Origin: a virus
Direction: 5' to 3' (one strand)
IMG/VR virus record: IMGVR_UViG_3300031774_000186
Span: 1-21,546 of that record
DNA: 21,546 nt
In this document: positions 1 to 8,661 of the stretch, one piece after another
How the letters are laid out: each line of letters begins with the position of its first letter
Numbering within the stretch: position 1 is the stretch's first letter
Position numbers and translations under genes: made by a program
Notes under the pieces: generated by a model
Database searches by the model: none
Seen by the model: only the letters and a program-made list of their open reading frames with translations
What the model was told of the DNA's origin: nothing

Positions 1-1168
1 GTTGTATTGCTTTAACTGTAGTGGGTGCAGCTTCTACAGGTTGGTCTGTAGTCTCACTCTTTCTGTCAAATATGTAAGATTTACCGTCGTACTTTTTATT
101 ACTATCTGCATTACCAAACAAGTGATTACCAATAGTTAGAGTACCACGCTTACGACCTTTCATTTTACTTAACCAATTAGGTTTGCTAACCTTTTCATTT
201 ACATAGTGTGTTGCACCATCTGTAGGATCTTCATAGCTACCTTTCAAGATATCACTAGCGGCTTTGTATGAATCCTCACTTGCGCGAAGTTTCATCATAT
301 CTTTACCTTGTTCACCTTTGGCGTAACCTGTCCAAGAGTTCCAAGGGGAAAACTGCCCCCTTCGTAAAATAACGCCGCGAATACCCTTACCATAACTACC
401 TGAAGCAGCACGGTTGGCAATAGTAGCACCTACTGCAACCTTACCTTCGTAAGATTCCCCTCTAGCCTCTGCCTCAATAGTACGTGCTAATATCTCAAGT
501 TCTGACATCTCATCTGGACTATTGTAAACTTTGTACTCAGGTACTTTAAAACCTACTGGATCTAACCCTTCTGGTCTAGCTTTAGGACGTTTGTTACCTC
601 TAGGGTCAGTCATAATACCTTTAGGCTTCTCTAGCATCTCATTACTACGAACATCTATACTAGGTGCATCAACAAGCGCTGGGCTGTCTGCCATATCTGG
701 CTGTTTACCTCTAGAGACAGGTGTGACCATAGGCTGAACTACATTCCGAGCTTCCCTAGCGTTATCTCTCATAGTCAGATCAGCACCCTGCATATCAGCA
801 CCACTGAACATAGCAGTCCTAGCTGTCTCTGATAGTTGCCCTATAGGGGGTCTAGTTGCTTCCATCAGAGCGCTATTGATAGCTTCATTCATCTGCTCAT
901 CTTTGTAGAACATATCCAAGTTATCTAAGTAGTCTTGAATAAGGTTAGATTTTACAGGTGGGGCTTTCTTCATACTCTTCAAGTCATACTGGTCAGCCTG
1001 TAGGCGAGCAAAGTCTTGTAGCATTGTTTGGTTTTCATCTTTAGCTTCTACAGGTTTAGGCTCTGTAGGTCTACTAATTATGGACTCTGTGGGTGTAGTC
1101 TCTTCTTGCTCTGGAAGAACTTCTTGCAGAAAGCTTAGGGCATCAAAGGAAAATTGTACTTCGCTCAT
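1..1168 (-). CDS. SleB-type cell-wall hydrolase (3' end cut by window edge)
   Basis: The frame stays open to the left edge, so 389 codons are visible and the C-terminus is missing. Residues about 221-355 match the Hydrolase_2 (SleB/CwlJ) family, whose members cut peptidoglycan glycan strands. I see ARTIEAEARGE with Glu234 at the place of the catalytic glutamate, GATIANRAASG just after it, GQFSPW at 271-276, DGATHY with His321, and IGNHLFG with His349, in the family's order. The first 220 residues show no domain I know: an acidic Pro/Glu-rich start, short helical stretches, then a Pro/Arg/Lys-rich linker (about 180-212). The ATG is one base after the stop of the preceding internal-virion-type gene, with AAGGA 11 bases upstream. 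This position suggests a virion-associated lysin that opens the wall during DNA entry, but a role as the lysis endolysin is equally possible. The domain call is firm; the role is inferred. Confidence 0.85.
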   Translation of the reverse strand, partial: MSEVQFSFDALSFLQEVLPEQEETTPTESIISRPTEPKPVEAKDENQTMLQDFARLQADQYDLKSMKKAPPVKSNLIQDYLDNLDMFYKDEQMNEAINSALMEATRPPIGQLSETARTAMFSGADMQGADLTMRDNAREARNVVQPMVTPVSRGKQPDMADSPALVDAPSIDVRSNEMLEKPKGIMTDPRGNKRPKARPEGLDPVGFKVPEYKVYNSPDEMSELEILARTIEAEARGESYEGKVAVGATIANRAASGSYGKGIRGVILRRGQFSPWNSWTGYAKGEQGKDMMKLRASEDSYKAASDILKGSYEDPTDGATHYVNEKVSKPNWLSKMKGRKRGTLTIGNHLFGNADSNKKYDGKSYIFDRKSETTDQPVEAAPTTVKAIQ

Positions 1169-1169
1169 T

Positions 1170-3278
1170 TTATCTATCGTCCTTTTCACCAGTGATGGGG
1201 TTCCTACCTCTGAACTTATTACCCAAATAACCTTCGATAACGGCACTACCAAAATTACCCATAGCGCCCCAAAAACCAGAAGATTTAGCAGCACTTGCTG
1301 CCTGTTTAGCATCCTCTGATGATAGCTGTGCAATAGCAAGCTGGGTTGCTCTATCGGCATCATTGTTAGCAGACTGCCAAGCATAACTCATCATATCCCT
1401 AGTCTCTTGCATCATAGCACTAAACGCTAAGGCTGTCATATTAGTTGCAGCCGCCGCATCCGCACGATTAGCTTCATTGGTTGCTGCAGTATCTATAGTG
1501 GCAACTGTTTGATACCACGACGCATTAGCTTGCTCAATTATAAGCTGGTTACTAGCATTGAATCTTTCACGCTCATCTACCATCTTCTTATTGAACTGCT
1601 CAATAGCGTTTGTTTCACCAGCATTAAACCTATTCTGAGCATTAGCTTGTTCAGAGTTAAACATACTAAGTGATGAACTTAGATTATCATAGAACTGGTC
1701 AACCTGTATCTGATTAGATGCGTTAAACTGTTTAGCCGCATTTTCAGCCGCTTGGTCAGACAACAAAGCATTAGCACGTTGTTGGGCCTTAAATACGTTA
1801 GTCTGTTGCTCATTCTCTAAGTTCTGCATATCCATCTGTAGAAATGCATTAGCTTGCTGTATAGCCGCCTGTTGACGGTTGTTTAAATTAGCTGTGTCCA
1901 TCTGAGTCATTGCTGCAGCATCAGACAACACCTTAGCATTAGCTGCATTTAAGTTAGCTAGATCTACTGACTGAGCTAAACGAGCATTCTCTAAAGCAAT
2001 CTGTTGCTCTGCAGTAAAGTTCATATTAGCTATATCAGAGATCTTAGCTGCATTAGCTACACGAGTCTGAAACTCTTGGTTAAACTCTAAGTTGAGGAAC
2101 TCAGCACGTTGCTGTGCAGCAAACATAGCAGACTGTTGCTTGTTAGATAAATTCTGTAACTCAAAGCTTGCTGCAGTCTTAGCATCCTGAGAAGCTATAG
2201 GAATAGCGCTCTCCATTGCCGCCTGTACAACAGCCATACCCGCCATACTAGAGGAGCTAAGACCTCTAGCCGCTAGTGCCGCTGATGCCGCTCTCATAGC
2301 CCCCGCAGCCCAAGCTGGTGGGTTCTTACCTTCAAAGTCTTCCATAAGACCGCTTAACTGGCCTTGGACTGTAGCATCAGAAGAGGGTGCGCCTGTAGCC
2401 GCCTCAAAGCTTGTCTCTTCCTTTACACGATCCATATCGACAGAAGATCCTGAGATCATCTCACCGTCTTCTACCTTACGTTTATCAGGTGCCTTAACTG
2501 TTTGTGCGGCTGTAATCTGTGCTGCAGTTAAACCTAGTTGAGCTAACTCATCAGGGTTCATAGTCGCAGCTTTAGCTAGAGCCTCGTCACTAGGTAGCCC
2601 AGTTGCTGCAGTTAAGGAATCTAAAGTTTTCTGAACCTCATCTGTAACTGTAACGGCTTCAACTGTAGGGGCGGGTTTCTTTTCTGGGGCTACTACGTCT
2701 GCTTCTGTTTCTGCAGTTGTTGCAGTTGCCTTCTCAGCATCTCCAACCTCACCAGTGCCCTCAGCAATGGTTTGTTTATCATCTGTAACTATCTTCTCTA
2801 CGTCTGTTTTAGTAGTTAAAGACTCAGGATCATTTATGGCTGCAGATGTCATCTCCACATTAGAGGGCATCTCAGTAGTTTTAAATGAAGTCTCTGCACC
2901 TTGAAGAGCTTCTTGGGCATTTCTTAACCTAGTCTCAGCCTCAGTAACCTTTGTTACTAGAGATGCATCGTCTGGGTTAGCTGATTGAGCATCTCTAGCG
3001 GCCTGTAAAGCTTCTTGAGCATCAGCTACACGTTTCTGTGCGGCATCTAGTTTAGCTTGTCCACCCTCATTGAAACCTTTTACGTACATACCATTATTAG
3101 CTTTTACTGGTTGAGGGTTTAAAACACGCATAGCTTGCTCTGTTGCATTACCTAGTTTAGCTTGATAAGCAGGATTAGATGCAATAACTCTACGCTGTTC
3201 ATCACCTTGCATACCAGCTAACTCAGGCACAATCTTGCCTCTCTGCTCTGGTGTAAATCCTAAGAAACGTTTTGCCAT
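1170..3278 (-). CDS. Long helical internal-virion-type protein
   Basis: A 702-residue Ala/Gln/Asn-rich protein, predicted mostly alpha-helical. Residues about 74-140 look like a coiled coil (repeated AQEAL/RNAQEAL units). About 140-330 is a low-complexity acidic and Thr/Ala-rich linker. About 355-650 is a long run of related helical units recognisable by recurring N-R/E-QQ, QQRA and FNASNQ (twice) motifs. The end (about 665-690) is a glycine-rich amphipathic segment, SGFWGAMGNFGSAVIEG, that could touch a membrane. No enzyme motif is visible. Its place after the tail genes and directly before a wall hydrolase is where podoviruses keep internal core or ejection proteins (T7 gp14-gp16 role). I infer that role from position and architecture, not from recognised homology. 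The ATG has AAGGA 7 bases upstream, overlapping the previous gene's TAA. Confidence 0.6.
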   Translation of the reverse strand: MAKRFLGFTPEQRGKIVPELAGMQGDEQRRVIASNPAYQAKLGNATEQAMRVLNPQPVKANNGMYVKGFNEGGQAKLDAAQKRVADAQEALQAARDAQSANPDDASLVTKVTEAETRLRNAQEALQGAETSFKTTEMPSNVEMTSAAINDPESLTTKTDVEKIVTDDKQTIAEGTGEVGDAEKATATTAETEADVVAPEKKPAPTVEAVTVTDEVQKTLDSLTAATGLPSDEALAKAATMNPDELAQLGLTAAQITAAQTVKAPDKRKVEDGEMISGSSVDMDRVKEETSFEAATGAPSSDATVQGQLSGLMEDFEGKNPPAWAAGAMRAASAALAARGLSSSSMAGMAVVQAAMESAIPIASQDAKTAASFELQNLSNKQQSAMFAAQQRAEFLNLEFNQEFQTRVANAAKISDIANMNFTAEQQIALENARLAQSVDLANLNAANAKVLSDAAAMTQMDTANLNNRQQAAIQQANAFLQMDMQNLENEQQTNVFKAQQRANALLSDQAAENAAKQFNASNQIQVDQFYDNLSSSLSMFNSEQANAQNRFNAGETNAIEQFNKKMVDERERFNASNQLIIEQANASWYQTVATIDTAATNEANRADAAAATNMTALAFSAMMQETRDMMSYAWQSANNDADRATQLAIAQLSSEDAKQAASAAKSSGFWGAMGNFGSAVIEGYLGNKFRGRNPITGEKDDR

Positions 3279-3288
3279 CTATTTTTCC

Positions 3289-3537
3289 TTACTTGCCTAC
3301 TTGCATCCATACGGCAGTAGCTATGAATGTCAGTACTGCAACTGTTCCTAATTGTACTAAAGTTTTCCAAATACTTTTCTTTGTGTCTCTCCAAGAGTCC
3401 AACAAACTACGTAGCTCTTTAATGTCACTAGCTGCATCCATATCAGATAAGCCTAAATCACACAAGGCTTGTCTAGCGCCCTTCTTAGCAGCTCTGTCAA
3501 GCATTTCTTCTAACTGTTCTGGTGTAAAGTCAGACAT
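3289..3537 (-). CDS. Small single-pass membrane protein, holin-like or virion accessory
   Basis: 82 residues: an N-terminal acidic/basic helical region (TPEQLEEMLDRAAKKGARQAL), a central charged helix, and one clear hydrophobic segment at about 57-78 (WKTLVQLGTVAVLTFIATAVW) ending in a short QVGK tail. The layout resembles small phage proteins sometimes filed under DUF6127, a match I make only from memory. The start is a TAATG overlap with the stop of the preceding gene and no good Shine-Dalgarno sequence is visible, so reinitiation after that gene is likely. With a wall hydrolase two genes downstream, a holin or spanin-like accessory role is possible; an internal membrane-tethered virion protein is the alternative. 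The gene is well supported, its function is not. Confidence 0.6.
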   Translation of the reverse strand: MSDFTPEQLEEMLDRAAKKGARQALCDLGLSDMDAASDIKELRSLLDSWRDTKKSIWKTLVQLGTVAVLTFIATAVWMQVGK

Positions 3538-4298
3538 TATAAGTTTACCGTATATGTTCCGGGGTTAGTATAAGTGTAAGTTGACCCACCTACAGTAATA
3601 GAAACTCTTCCACCAGCACCATTAGCACCAGTTGTACCACCGTTGGGATCAACACCACCAGTACCTTTAGCGCCTACTACAATAGTTAATACTGATCCTG
3701 TATAGATATTAACTGAGGAAGTACCTTGGTTTCTGTCTGCCGCAGAACCCCCAGCACCAGCGGGGTCTGTGTTGTATACTGAACCAAAGAAGTTTGTTTG
3801 TCTACGGCCTCCACCGCCACCGCCACCTGCGCCATACGATGTTGCAGGAGCAGCAAATCCGTTTTGTTGCTTATTGGAGTCAGCGCCACCAGCACCAAAT
3901 GCACTAGCCTCACCACTACTATCACCGCTATGGTTGAGAGAGCTTGCAGCGCCACCTGTGCCACCAGTAGAAGTTCTTCCTAAAATAGTTGCACCTGAGT
4001 GAGTAATAGTAAAAGTACTGTTACCGCCATTACCACCATCAACTTGACCACCAGTACCAGCGCCATTATTCATACCGCCACCGCCGCCGCCACCACCGCC
4101 GATTACATCGAAGGAGACAGACTCAACCGAGTCACTACCATACCATTCAGAAAAGTCCATATCTGTTGCAGAACCTTTACTAATTAAACCTCTTATATCA
4201 GAATCATTAAGTGAAACAGTAGTTCCACTTACACCTGACCCAGCTGCCTCTACGTGCATCTGGTTAAGAGAGATAGCTCCTGATGAAGGTAATGCCAT
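3537..4298 (-). CDS. Polyglycine tail adhesin/fiber protein
   Basis: 253 residues. The first 55 or so (MALPSSGAISLNQM, then SGTTVSLNDSDIRGL and FSEWYG) are the N-terminal module widespread in marine and T4-like phage fiber proteins. The rest is a glycine-rich domain with a run of nine glycines (67-75), a second run of seven in GAGGGGGGGRRQ, and many GAGG/GGTGG patches separated by short variable Ser/Asn-rich loops. It closes with the beta-strand-like GGSTYTYTNPGTYTVNL. Glycine-rich sandwiches of this kind form receptor-binding tips such as T-even gp38, in which polyglycine helices hold variable loops. I infer an adhesin at the fiber tip, because the gene directly follows the tail fiber gene. 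AAGGAC lies 9 bases before the ATG. Confidence 0.7.
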   Translation of the reverse strand: MALPSSGAISLNQMHVEAAGSGVSGTTVSLNDSDIRGLISKGSATDMDFSEWYGSDSVESVSFDVIGGGGGGGGGMNNGAGTGGQVDGGNGGNSTFTITHSGATILGRTSTGGTGGAASSLNHSGDSSGEASAFGAGGADSNKQQNGFAAPATSYGAGGGGGGGRRQTNFFGSVYNTDPAGAGGSAADRNQGTSSVNIYTGSVLTIVVGAKGTGGVDPNGGTTGANGAGGRVSITVGGSTYTYTNPGTYTVNL

Positions 4299-4309
4299 TA
4301 CTTAGTCCT

Positions 4310-6094
4310 TTAAGGTGTTAGAGCGCCATAAGCAGTTATATTACCTTCTACAGTAAGGTTACCATTAGCATCTAGTTGCATCCTACAGGTGCCACCAGTA
4401 AGAAATTTTAAAGTAGTTCCTGACTGTTCAATTTCCCAAGTGCCTAAGTCAAGTTTAGAGGCTTGTACGGTTGAATTAGGATCAGTGGAAAAAGCACCAG
4501 TAGAACTATTATAAGATATACCGCCACTAGCTGATAAAGCCTCTCTAGCTGGAGTTGCAACTCTCGCGTCTGTAAAGTAAAGATTACTATCGCCTTCAGT
4601 AATTGAATCTGTATCGTGATTACTTACATCACTAACCGTTCCAGTTACATCTCCAGTCAAATCTCCTTCGAAAGTAGAGGCGACAACAGTACCTGCAGTA
4701 CCAGTAAAAACTTCACTACTGTTTGTTGCATCTGGTATAAAGGTAAATTTACCTGAACTATCATCGAAACCAAAGAAACCTAGTTTAGCAGCGGTTCCAT
4801 TATGCCATTTAAACTCAATACCACGATCTTTGTTATCATCTGCGGCAGGTGCGGTATCCCCACCTAGTGTGAAAATAGGATCATCTACAGTTACAGTTGT
4901 ACTATTTACTGTTGTTGTAGTACCACCTACAGTAAGATCACCGTCTACTGTGAGATTATTAAAAGTAACATCATCAGTTGTAGCAACTTCTTGACCAATA
5001 GAGATCTCTCCGCTAGAGATAGATACACCAGTTCCACCACTAAGACCACTTTGAAGCTCAGTAGTAGTTGGCCCTGTGTAGCTGATAACGCCCGTAGTAC
5101 TATTATAAGCTATGTCACCTTGACCGCTAACTTTAGTAACAGAGATAGCACTTTTTGCTGCACTGTCTGCTCTAGTAGACGTATAGTAAAGATTACTAGT
5201 ACCTTCTGTTAAATCATCAGTGTCGTGATTAGACAGACTTGTGACTTGTCCTGTTAAAGTCGCTGGAACAGCCGCTTGCGTTACGTTACCGTTTGAGTCT
5301 GTTTCCTCTACAACCCCGTTATTAAGGATAATTGCTCCAGAGGAGTTTAATACGTCACCCTTTACGTTACCTGTTAGTAATCCTGAGAAACCACCGTTAC
5401 CTGTTACTGTACCTGTAAAAGTAGATGGGGGAGTTACAGTAAACGAACCAGTATTAGTAGCATTGCTAAAAGATACATTACCAACAACAGTTAAGTTGTT
5501 ATCTAAAGTTGCAACACCTGTTACATCTAGAGTACCTTGAAAATCAGCATTAGCACCAGTAAACTGAAGCGCATCTGTAGTACCAGACTTAATTGTCATA
5601 TTACCAGATACATTGTTTAGGCTACCAAAGTCAACACCAGCATCTTTTAAAAGAATGTTACCACCAGCTACATCTACAGTCATATCTCCAGCGACATCTA
5701 CAAGAAGATCACCTGATGAAACATCTATCTCGTTATCTGTAAGGGTCATATAACCACTAGTACCAGCTACTACAGTATTTCCATCAAGAGTATCCGCTGA
5801 AACAGTAGAACCAAATCTACCATTTTTAAACCTAGCGCTAGACGTTGAACCACCAAGATCTATAGTATTATCACCATTAGGTAAAACTTGAGTTGCATTT
5901 ACTGTAATCTGACCTGCAGGGCCAACCTTTTCAATAGGCGCTCCTGAGTCAGAAGAACTAGGATCGTGGTTGTGACCAGATGAACCACTGAAAGCACTTT
6001 GAACAGCATTAAACTCAGCATTAAGGTCATCAGCGTCAATAACCTCATTGTTAGCTATCTGACCTGTAGTATCTTGTCTTGTATATCCTGCCAT
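4310..6094 (-). CDS. Tail fiber protein
   Basis: 594 residues. The N-terminus contains DDLNAEFNAVQSAF and GHNHD...GAPIEKVG, a module typical of phage fiber proteins. The middle is a long series of beta-strand repeats of the type GNVSFSNATNTGSFTV and LTVDGDLTVGGTTTTVN, expected of a trimeric beta-structured shaft. Two copies of a longer unit, SNHDTD-x2-TEG-x-SNLYYT/FT followed by an Ala-rich stretch and YNSSTG, begin near residues 288 and 493; NLYYT/FT repeats are common in marine phage fibers. The C-terminus (KFLTGGTCRMQLDANGNLTVEGNITAYG) is another typical fiber end and no intramolecular chaperone domain is visible. The gene lies directly after the nozzle protein with AAGGAC ahead of its ATG, and before the polyglycine adhesin, suggesting shaft and tip of the same appendage. 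Confidence 0.8.
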   Translation of the reverse strand: MAGYTRQDTTGQIANNEVIDADDLNAEFNAVQSAFSGSSGHNHDPSSSDSGAPIEKVGPAGQITVNATQVLPNGDNTIDLGGSTSSARFKNGRFGSTVSADTLDGNTVVAGTSGYMTLTDNEIDVSSGDLLVDVAGDMTVDVAGGNILLKDAGVDFGSLNNVSGNMTIKSGTTDALQFTGANADFQGTLDVTGVATLDNNLTVVGNVSFSNATNTGSFTVTPPSTFTGTVTGNGGFSGLLTGNVKGDVLNSSGAIILNNGVVEETDSNGNVTQAAVPATLTGQVTSLSNHDTDDLTEGTSNLYYTSTRADSAAKSAISVTKVSGQGDIAYNSTTGVISYTGPTTTELQSGLSGGTGVSISSGEISIGQEVATTDDVTFNNLTVDGDLTVGGTTTTVNSTTVTVDDPIFTLGGDTAPAADDNKDRGIEFKWHNGTAAKLGFFGFDDSSGKFTFIPDATNSSEVFTGTAGTVVASTFEGDLTGDVTGTVSDVSNHDTDSITEGDSNLYFTDARVATPAREALSASGGISYNSSTGAFSTDPNSTVQASKLDLGTWEIEQSGTTLKFLTGGTCRMQLDANGNLTVEGNITAYGALTP

Positions 6095-6106
6095 TTTAGT
6101 TTGTCC

Positions 6107-7648
6107 TTACTGTCTTTCGTTAGTTCTAAATTCTAACACTGCAGTGTCTAATTTAAACGTTGGATTAGTAGAGTTATCTTCGTACTTAAGTGAGACTGTC
6201 TTACCACTACCTAATGTAAAAGTTTCATAAACCCTATCAGCAAAACTGCCATAAGTAGATACACTGTATACTGAAGTAGGGGCACCATATAAAGCCGCTG
6301 TTCCTGAAGAACTCTGAAGTGTTGCTGTAGGCGGGTCAATAGTAGTACCCCTAGTTTGACCATCAAAGTCATACGACATATTCATATCTAGACTAAGTGT
6401 GGCAGTTGGCTCAACATAAGTTGTAACCCTGTAAAAAGTTTTTCGTACTTGAGGATCTTGAATAGGCATATAAGGGGATTCGTAAACACACCTTATGTTT
6501 TCAGAATCAAAACTAGAACCAAACTCCATCTTATAAACATAACCAGAATCATTAGCAAAAACGACAGTTTCAGAGTTTCCTGTAATAAGGCTATCAGAAA
6601 CGTTTACTTTCATACCCACTAGAGTTGCCCAAGCTATAGAGTCTGCACCTTGAGCAGAAAATTTTGTAGCAAGTAGCCCAGAGGATACGTCTGAGGGAGT
6701 GCTTGCGTTGTAAGCGAACACCCTATACTGAGCCTTCTCTCTTACAACCACAGAAGAAAAACTACTAGCGACCTTTAAAAAACTCTCTGTATCTTTCTTG
6801 ATAGGGGCAGATGCAACAGCTAAAGCAAAGTCACCAATTCTATCAGTAGCAGATAGTAACCTAATACCATCAGAAGATAGGTACATAACATCCCCACCTA
6901 CCTCTTGAATAGTTTCTTTAGATATACACCCAATACCTAAAGCTATAGGAGCTAATTGAAAATCAGCTTCACTATTCCCTACTAACTTGAATATAGAGGA
7001 CTTAGTAAAGATTATAAGCTGATCTCTAAATACTTTAAGACCTTCTACATCAGAACCTACATTTATAACACCCGCACCACTAGCAGTACTAAAATTAGTC
7101 TCATCAAAAGGTACACTAAATACTACCTTATCACCATTAGCATAAAAAATATGATTCTTAAAGTTTTCTACATCAGAAGCTGTTGCAATGTCTGCAGAGT
7201 TAGAAGAAGATAGAAAAGTAAAAGTATTATCTGTATCATTATATACGGCGGGAAAGTTAACACCGTCTACTAATATAGTTTTCTTTTTACCACCAAAGAC
7301 AACATCAACAAATCTAACCCTTTGTCCTAAAGAAGCAGCGGTTCCTTTTAAAGTCCACCCACTACCTTGACTTTCATAATACTTTGTAACACCACCATCA
7401 GCCCTAGCCGCTAGAACAAACCCCGGCCCTAAAACTTTTGAAAGAAGTACATCTCCTGACCCCGGTAAAACTGAGTTGGAAAACTTAGCAAAACCCTTTA
7501 CTTTAGAGTACCCCCCACTTGTAGAGGGTTCAAGGTTCTGTAGAACAGCAGCTGAACCTACAGCGTTTACACCTTGTTGAAGAGGGCTTAGGTTTGAAAT
7601 AAGACCCCCTCTAAACTCTATAGGAAATGTTTGATACTGTATAGCCAT
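6107..7648 (-). CDS. Tail nozzle protein (T7 gp12 / P22 gp10 role)
   Basis: 513 residues. The start, with FRGGLISNLSPLQQGVNAVGSAAVLQNLEPS followed by GGYSKVKGF, is the conserved opening of the short-tail nozzle/stabilisation proteins: proteins that form the hexameric distal tube on the adaptor ring of podoviruses. The rest alternates beta-strands of propeller type, for example FVDVVFGGKKKTILVDGVNFP, LKVFRDQLIIFTKSSIFKLVG and VMYLSSDGIRLLSA, then a C-terminal beta-rich part. The length is between P22 gp10 (about 470) and T7 gp12 (about 790). The start codon overlaps the stop of the head-tail adaptor gene (TAATG), and this adaptor-nozzle pairing supports the call. There is no sign of truncation. 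Confidence 0.75.
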   Translation of the reverse strand: MAIQYQTFPIEFRGGLISNLSPLQQGVNAVGSAAVLQNLEPSTSGGYSKVKGFAKFSNSVLPGSGDVLLSKVLGPGFVLAARADGGVTKYYESQGSGWTLKGTAASLGQRVRFVDVVFGGKKKTILVDGVNFPAVYNDTDNTFTFLSSSNSADIATASDVENFKNHIFYANGDKVVFSVPFDETNFSTASGAGVINVGSDVEGLKVFRDQLIIFTKSSIFKLVGNSEADFQLAPIALGIGCISKETIQEVGGDVMYLSSDGIRLLSATDRIGDFALAVASAPIKKDTESFLKVASSFSSVVVREKAQYRVFAYNASTPSDVSSGLLATKFSAQGADSIAWATLVGMKVNVSDSLITGNSETVVFANDSGYVYKMEFGSSFDSENIRCVYESPYMPIQDPQVRKTFYRVTTYVEPTATLSLDMNMSYDFDGQTRGTTIDPPTATLQSSSGTAALYGAPTSVYSVSTYGSFADRVYETFTLGSGKTVSLKYEDNSTNPTFKLDTAVLEFRTNERQ

Positions 7649-8331
7649 TAGTAATGTACTCTAGTGTCTCTTACATAGTTTGTTCTATTTATAAAAGTAC
7701 TTCGTAGATGCTTTATACCCATAAGAAACTTTTGCTGTAAAGCATTCGCTGCTTGCATATCACCTTTAAACATAAACAAGTAGTACATAGCCCCATCTAC
7801 AATAACGTGTCTAAAATACTCTGGTAAAGCAGGAACGTCTGTATTTTTAACTAAGTCTACAGGCAGTCTATAATACTCGTAAAAGATAGTGTAAGCCTTG
7901 TCTGGAGCAGGTACTAGTCCGTATTCCCTACTAGGAGTTTGAAACACATAACGGGGCATACCTTTTAACTCAGAGTTATACTCGTAATCTGCGTATTTGT
8001 CAAGGTATTCTTCGTATGAAATCAATTTTAATTTAACTGTTTCATTACCTAATGTAGTACTTCTAGCTATTCTAAAGCTATCCCAGTCAATAGTCTTAGC
8101 ATCCCCGGGTGTGGAGTATCTAACAATGCTCTCTGTAAGTGTCTCTTCTTCCTCAGAGTGATTAAAAGGCCACTCATATTCGTGTTGATTTATAAAATTA
8201 ATAGAAGAGTTAACAGAGTCTTTAATAGCAGAATAGTAACCAGTAACTGTATTAAAGTTATCTGTCGTAAGCTCTACCTCATTAGACCTTCTGTTTATGT
8301 CGTTAACTATGCCTAAAAAGTCGTATGCCAT
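7648..8331 (-). CDS. Head-tail adaptor / tail tubular protein A-like
   Basis: 227 residues, helical and aromatic-rich. It opens MAYDFLGIVNDINRRSNEVELT with helices (NSSINFINQHEYEWPFN), has a central beta-hairpin region (RIARSTTLGNETVKLKLISYEEYL), a PSREYGLVPAPDKAYTIFYEYY segment, and a long final helix (MYYLFMFKGDMQAANALQQKF). This arrangement, with the 'P...Y...Y.YY..P.L' strand pair followed by a helix, is what I know from T7 gp11-type and P22 gp4-type adaptor rings that bolt the tail to the portal. It ends two bases before the nozzle gene's frame shift-free TAATG overlap begins and starts two bases after the preceding stop. The pairing with the nozzle is the strongest support. The Shine-Dalgarno sequence (GGGAA) is weak, so coupling is likely. 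Confidence 0.7.
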   Translation of the reverse strand: MAYDFLGIVNDINRRSNEVELTTDNFNTVTGYYSAIKDSVNSSINFINQHEYEWPFNHSEEEETLTESIVRYSTPGDAKTIDWDSFRIARSTTLGNETVKLKLISYEEYLDKYADYEYNSELKGMPRYVFQTPSREYGLVPAPDKAYTIFYEYYRLPVDLVKNTDVPALPEYFRHVIVDGAMYYLFMFKGDMQAANALQQKFLMGIKHLRSTFINRTNYVRDTRVHY

Positions 8332-8332
8332 A

Positions 8333-8650
8333 TCACTGTTCCCGCATTCTTATTTTGATAGATCTTTCTACAGTATTAGCTAAGTTGTTAGTTATACGAC
8401 AGGTAAACTTGTAGTCAACATTGTTTAAACCAGCGCTAATGTATATTGTCGCAACTGTGTCTGTATTAGTCGTAGCTGTGATAGTTATGTTGTTAAGAGT
8501 TTGCCCAGCCGTAATCTCTTGCATAACACCGTTAGCATCTCTAAGGAACCAAGCCACGCTTGATATTGTTTTATTACCTAGAAACCGTGACCAATCTACA
8601 CTATAGTCAAGTGTTTCATCTGGGTCTTTGTTGGGCCACCTAAACGCCAT
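8333..8650 (-). CDS. Fiber-tail adaptor-like small virion protein
   Basis: 105 residues. The start WPNKDPDETLDYSVDWSRFLG, followed by TISSVAWF and a beta-rich remainder (NTDTVATIYISAG, YKFTCRITN, ERSIKIRMREQ), is a small family common in short-tailed phages of marine bacteria and cyanobacteria. Members have been named fiber-tail adaptors, and the predicted fold is an Ig-like beta-sandwich. It would join fibers to the adaptor or nozzle ring, and this fits its place just before the adaptor and nozzle genes. AAGGA precedes the ATG by 7 bases and overlaps the stop of the 38-codon gene. The family is recognised from memory, so the functional name is tentative. Confidence 0.6.
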   Translation of the reverse strand: MAFRWPNKDPDETLDYSVDWSRFLGNKTISSVAWFLRDANGVMQEITAGQTLNNITITATTNTDTVATIYISAGLNNVDYKFTCRITNNLANTVERSIKIRMREQ

Positions 8651-8661
8651 TTTATAATCCT

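Noticed and set aside
3769-4002. Plus-strand proline/alanine-rich frame and other frames over the polyglycine gene
   Set aside because: Proline runs are the direct complement of glycine codons; this is a composition artefact.
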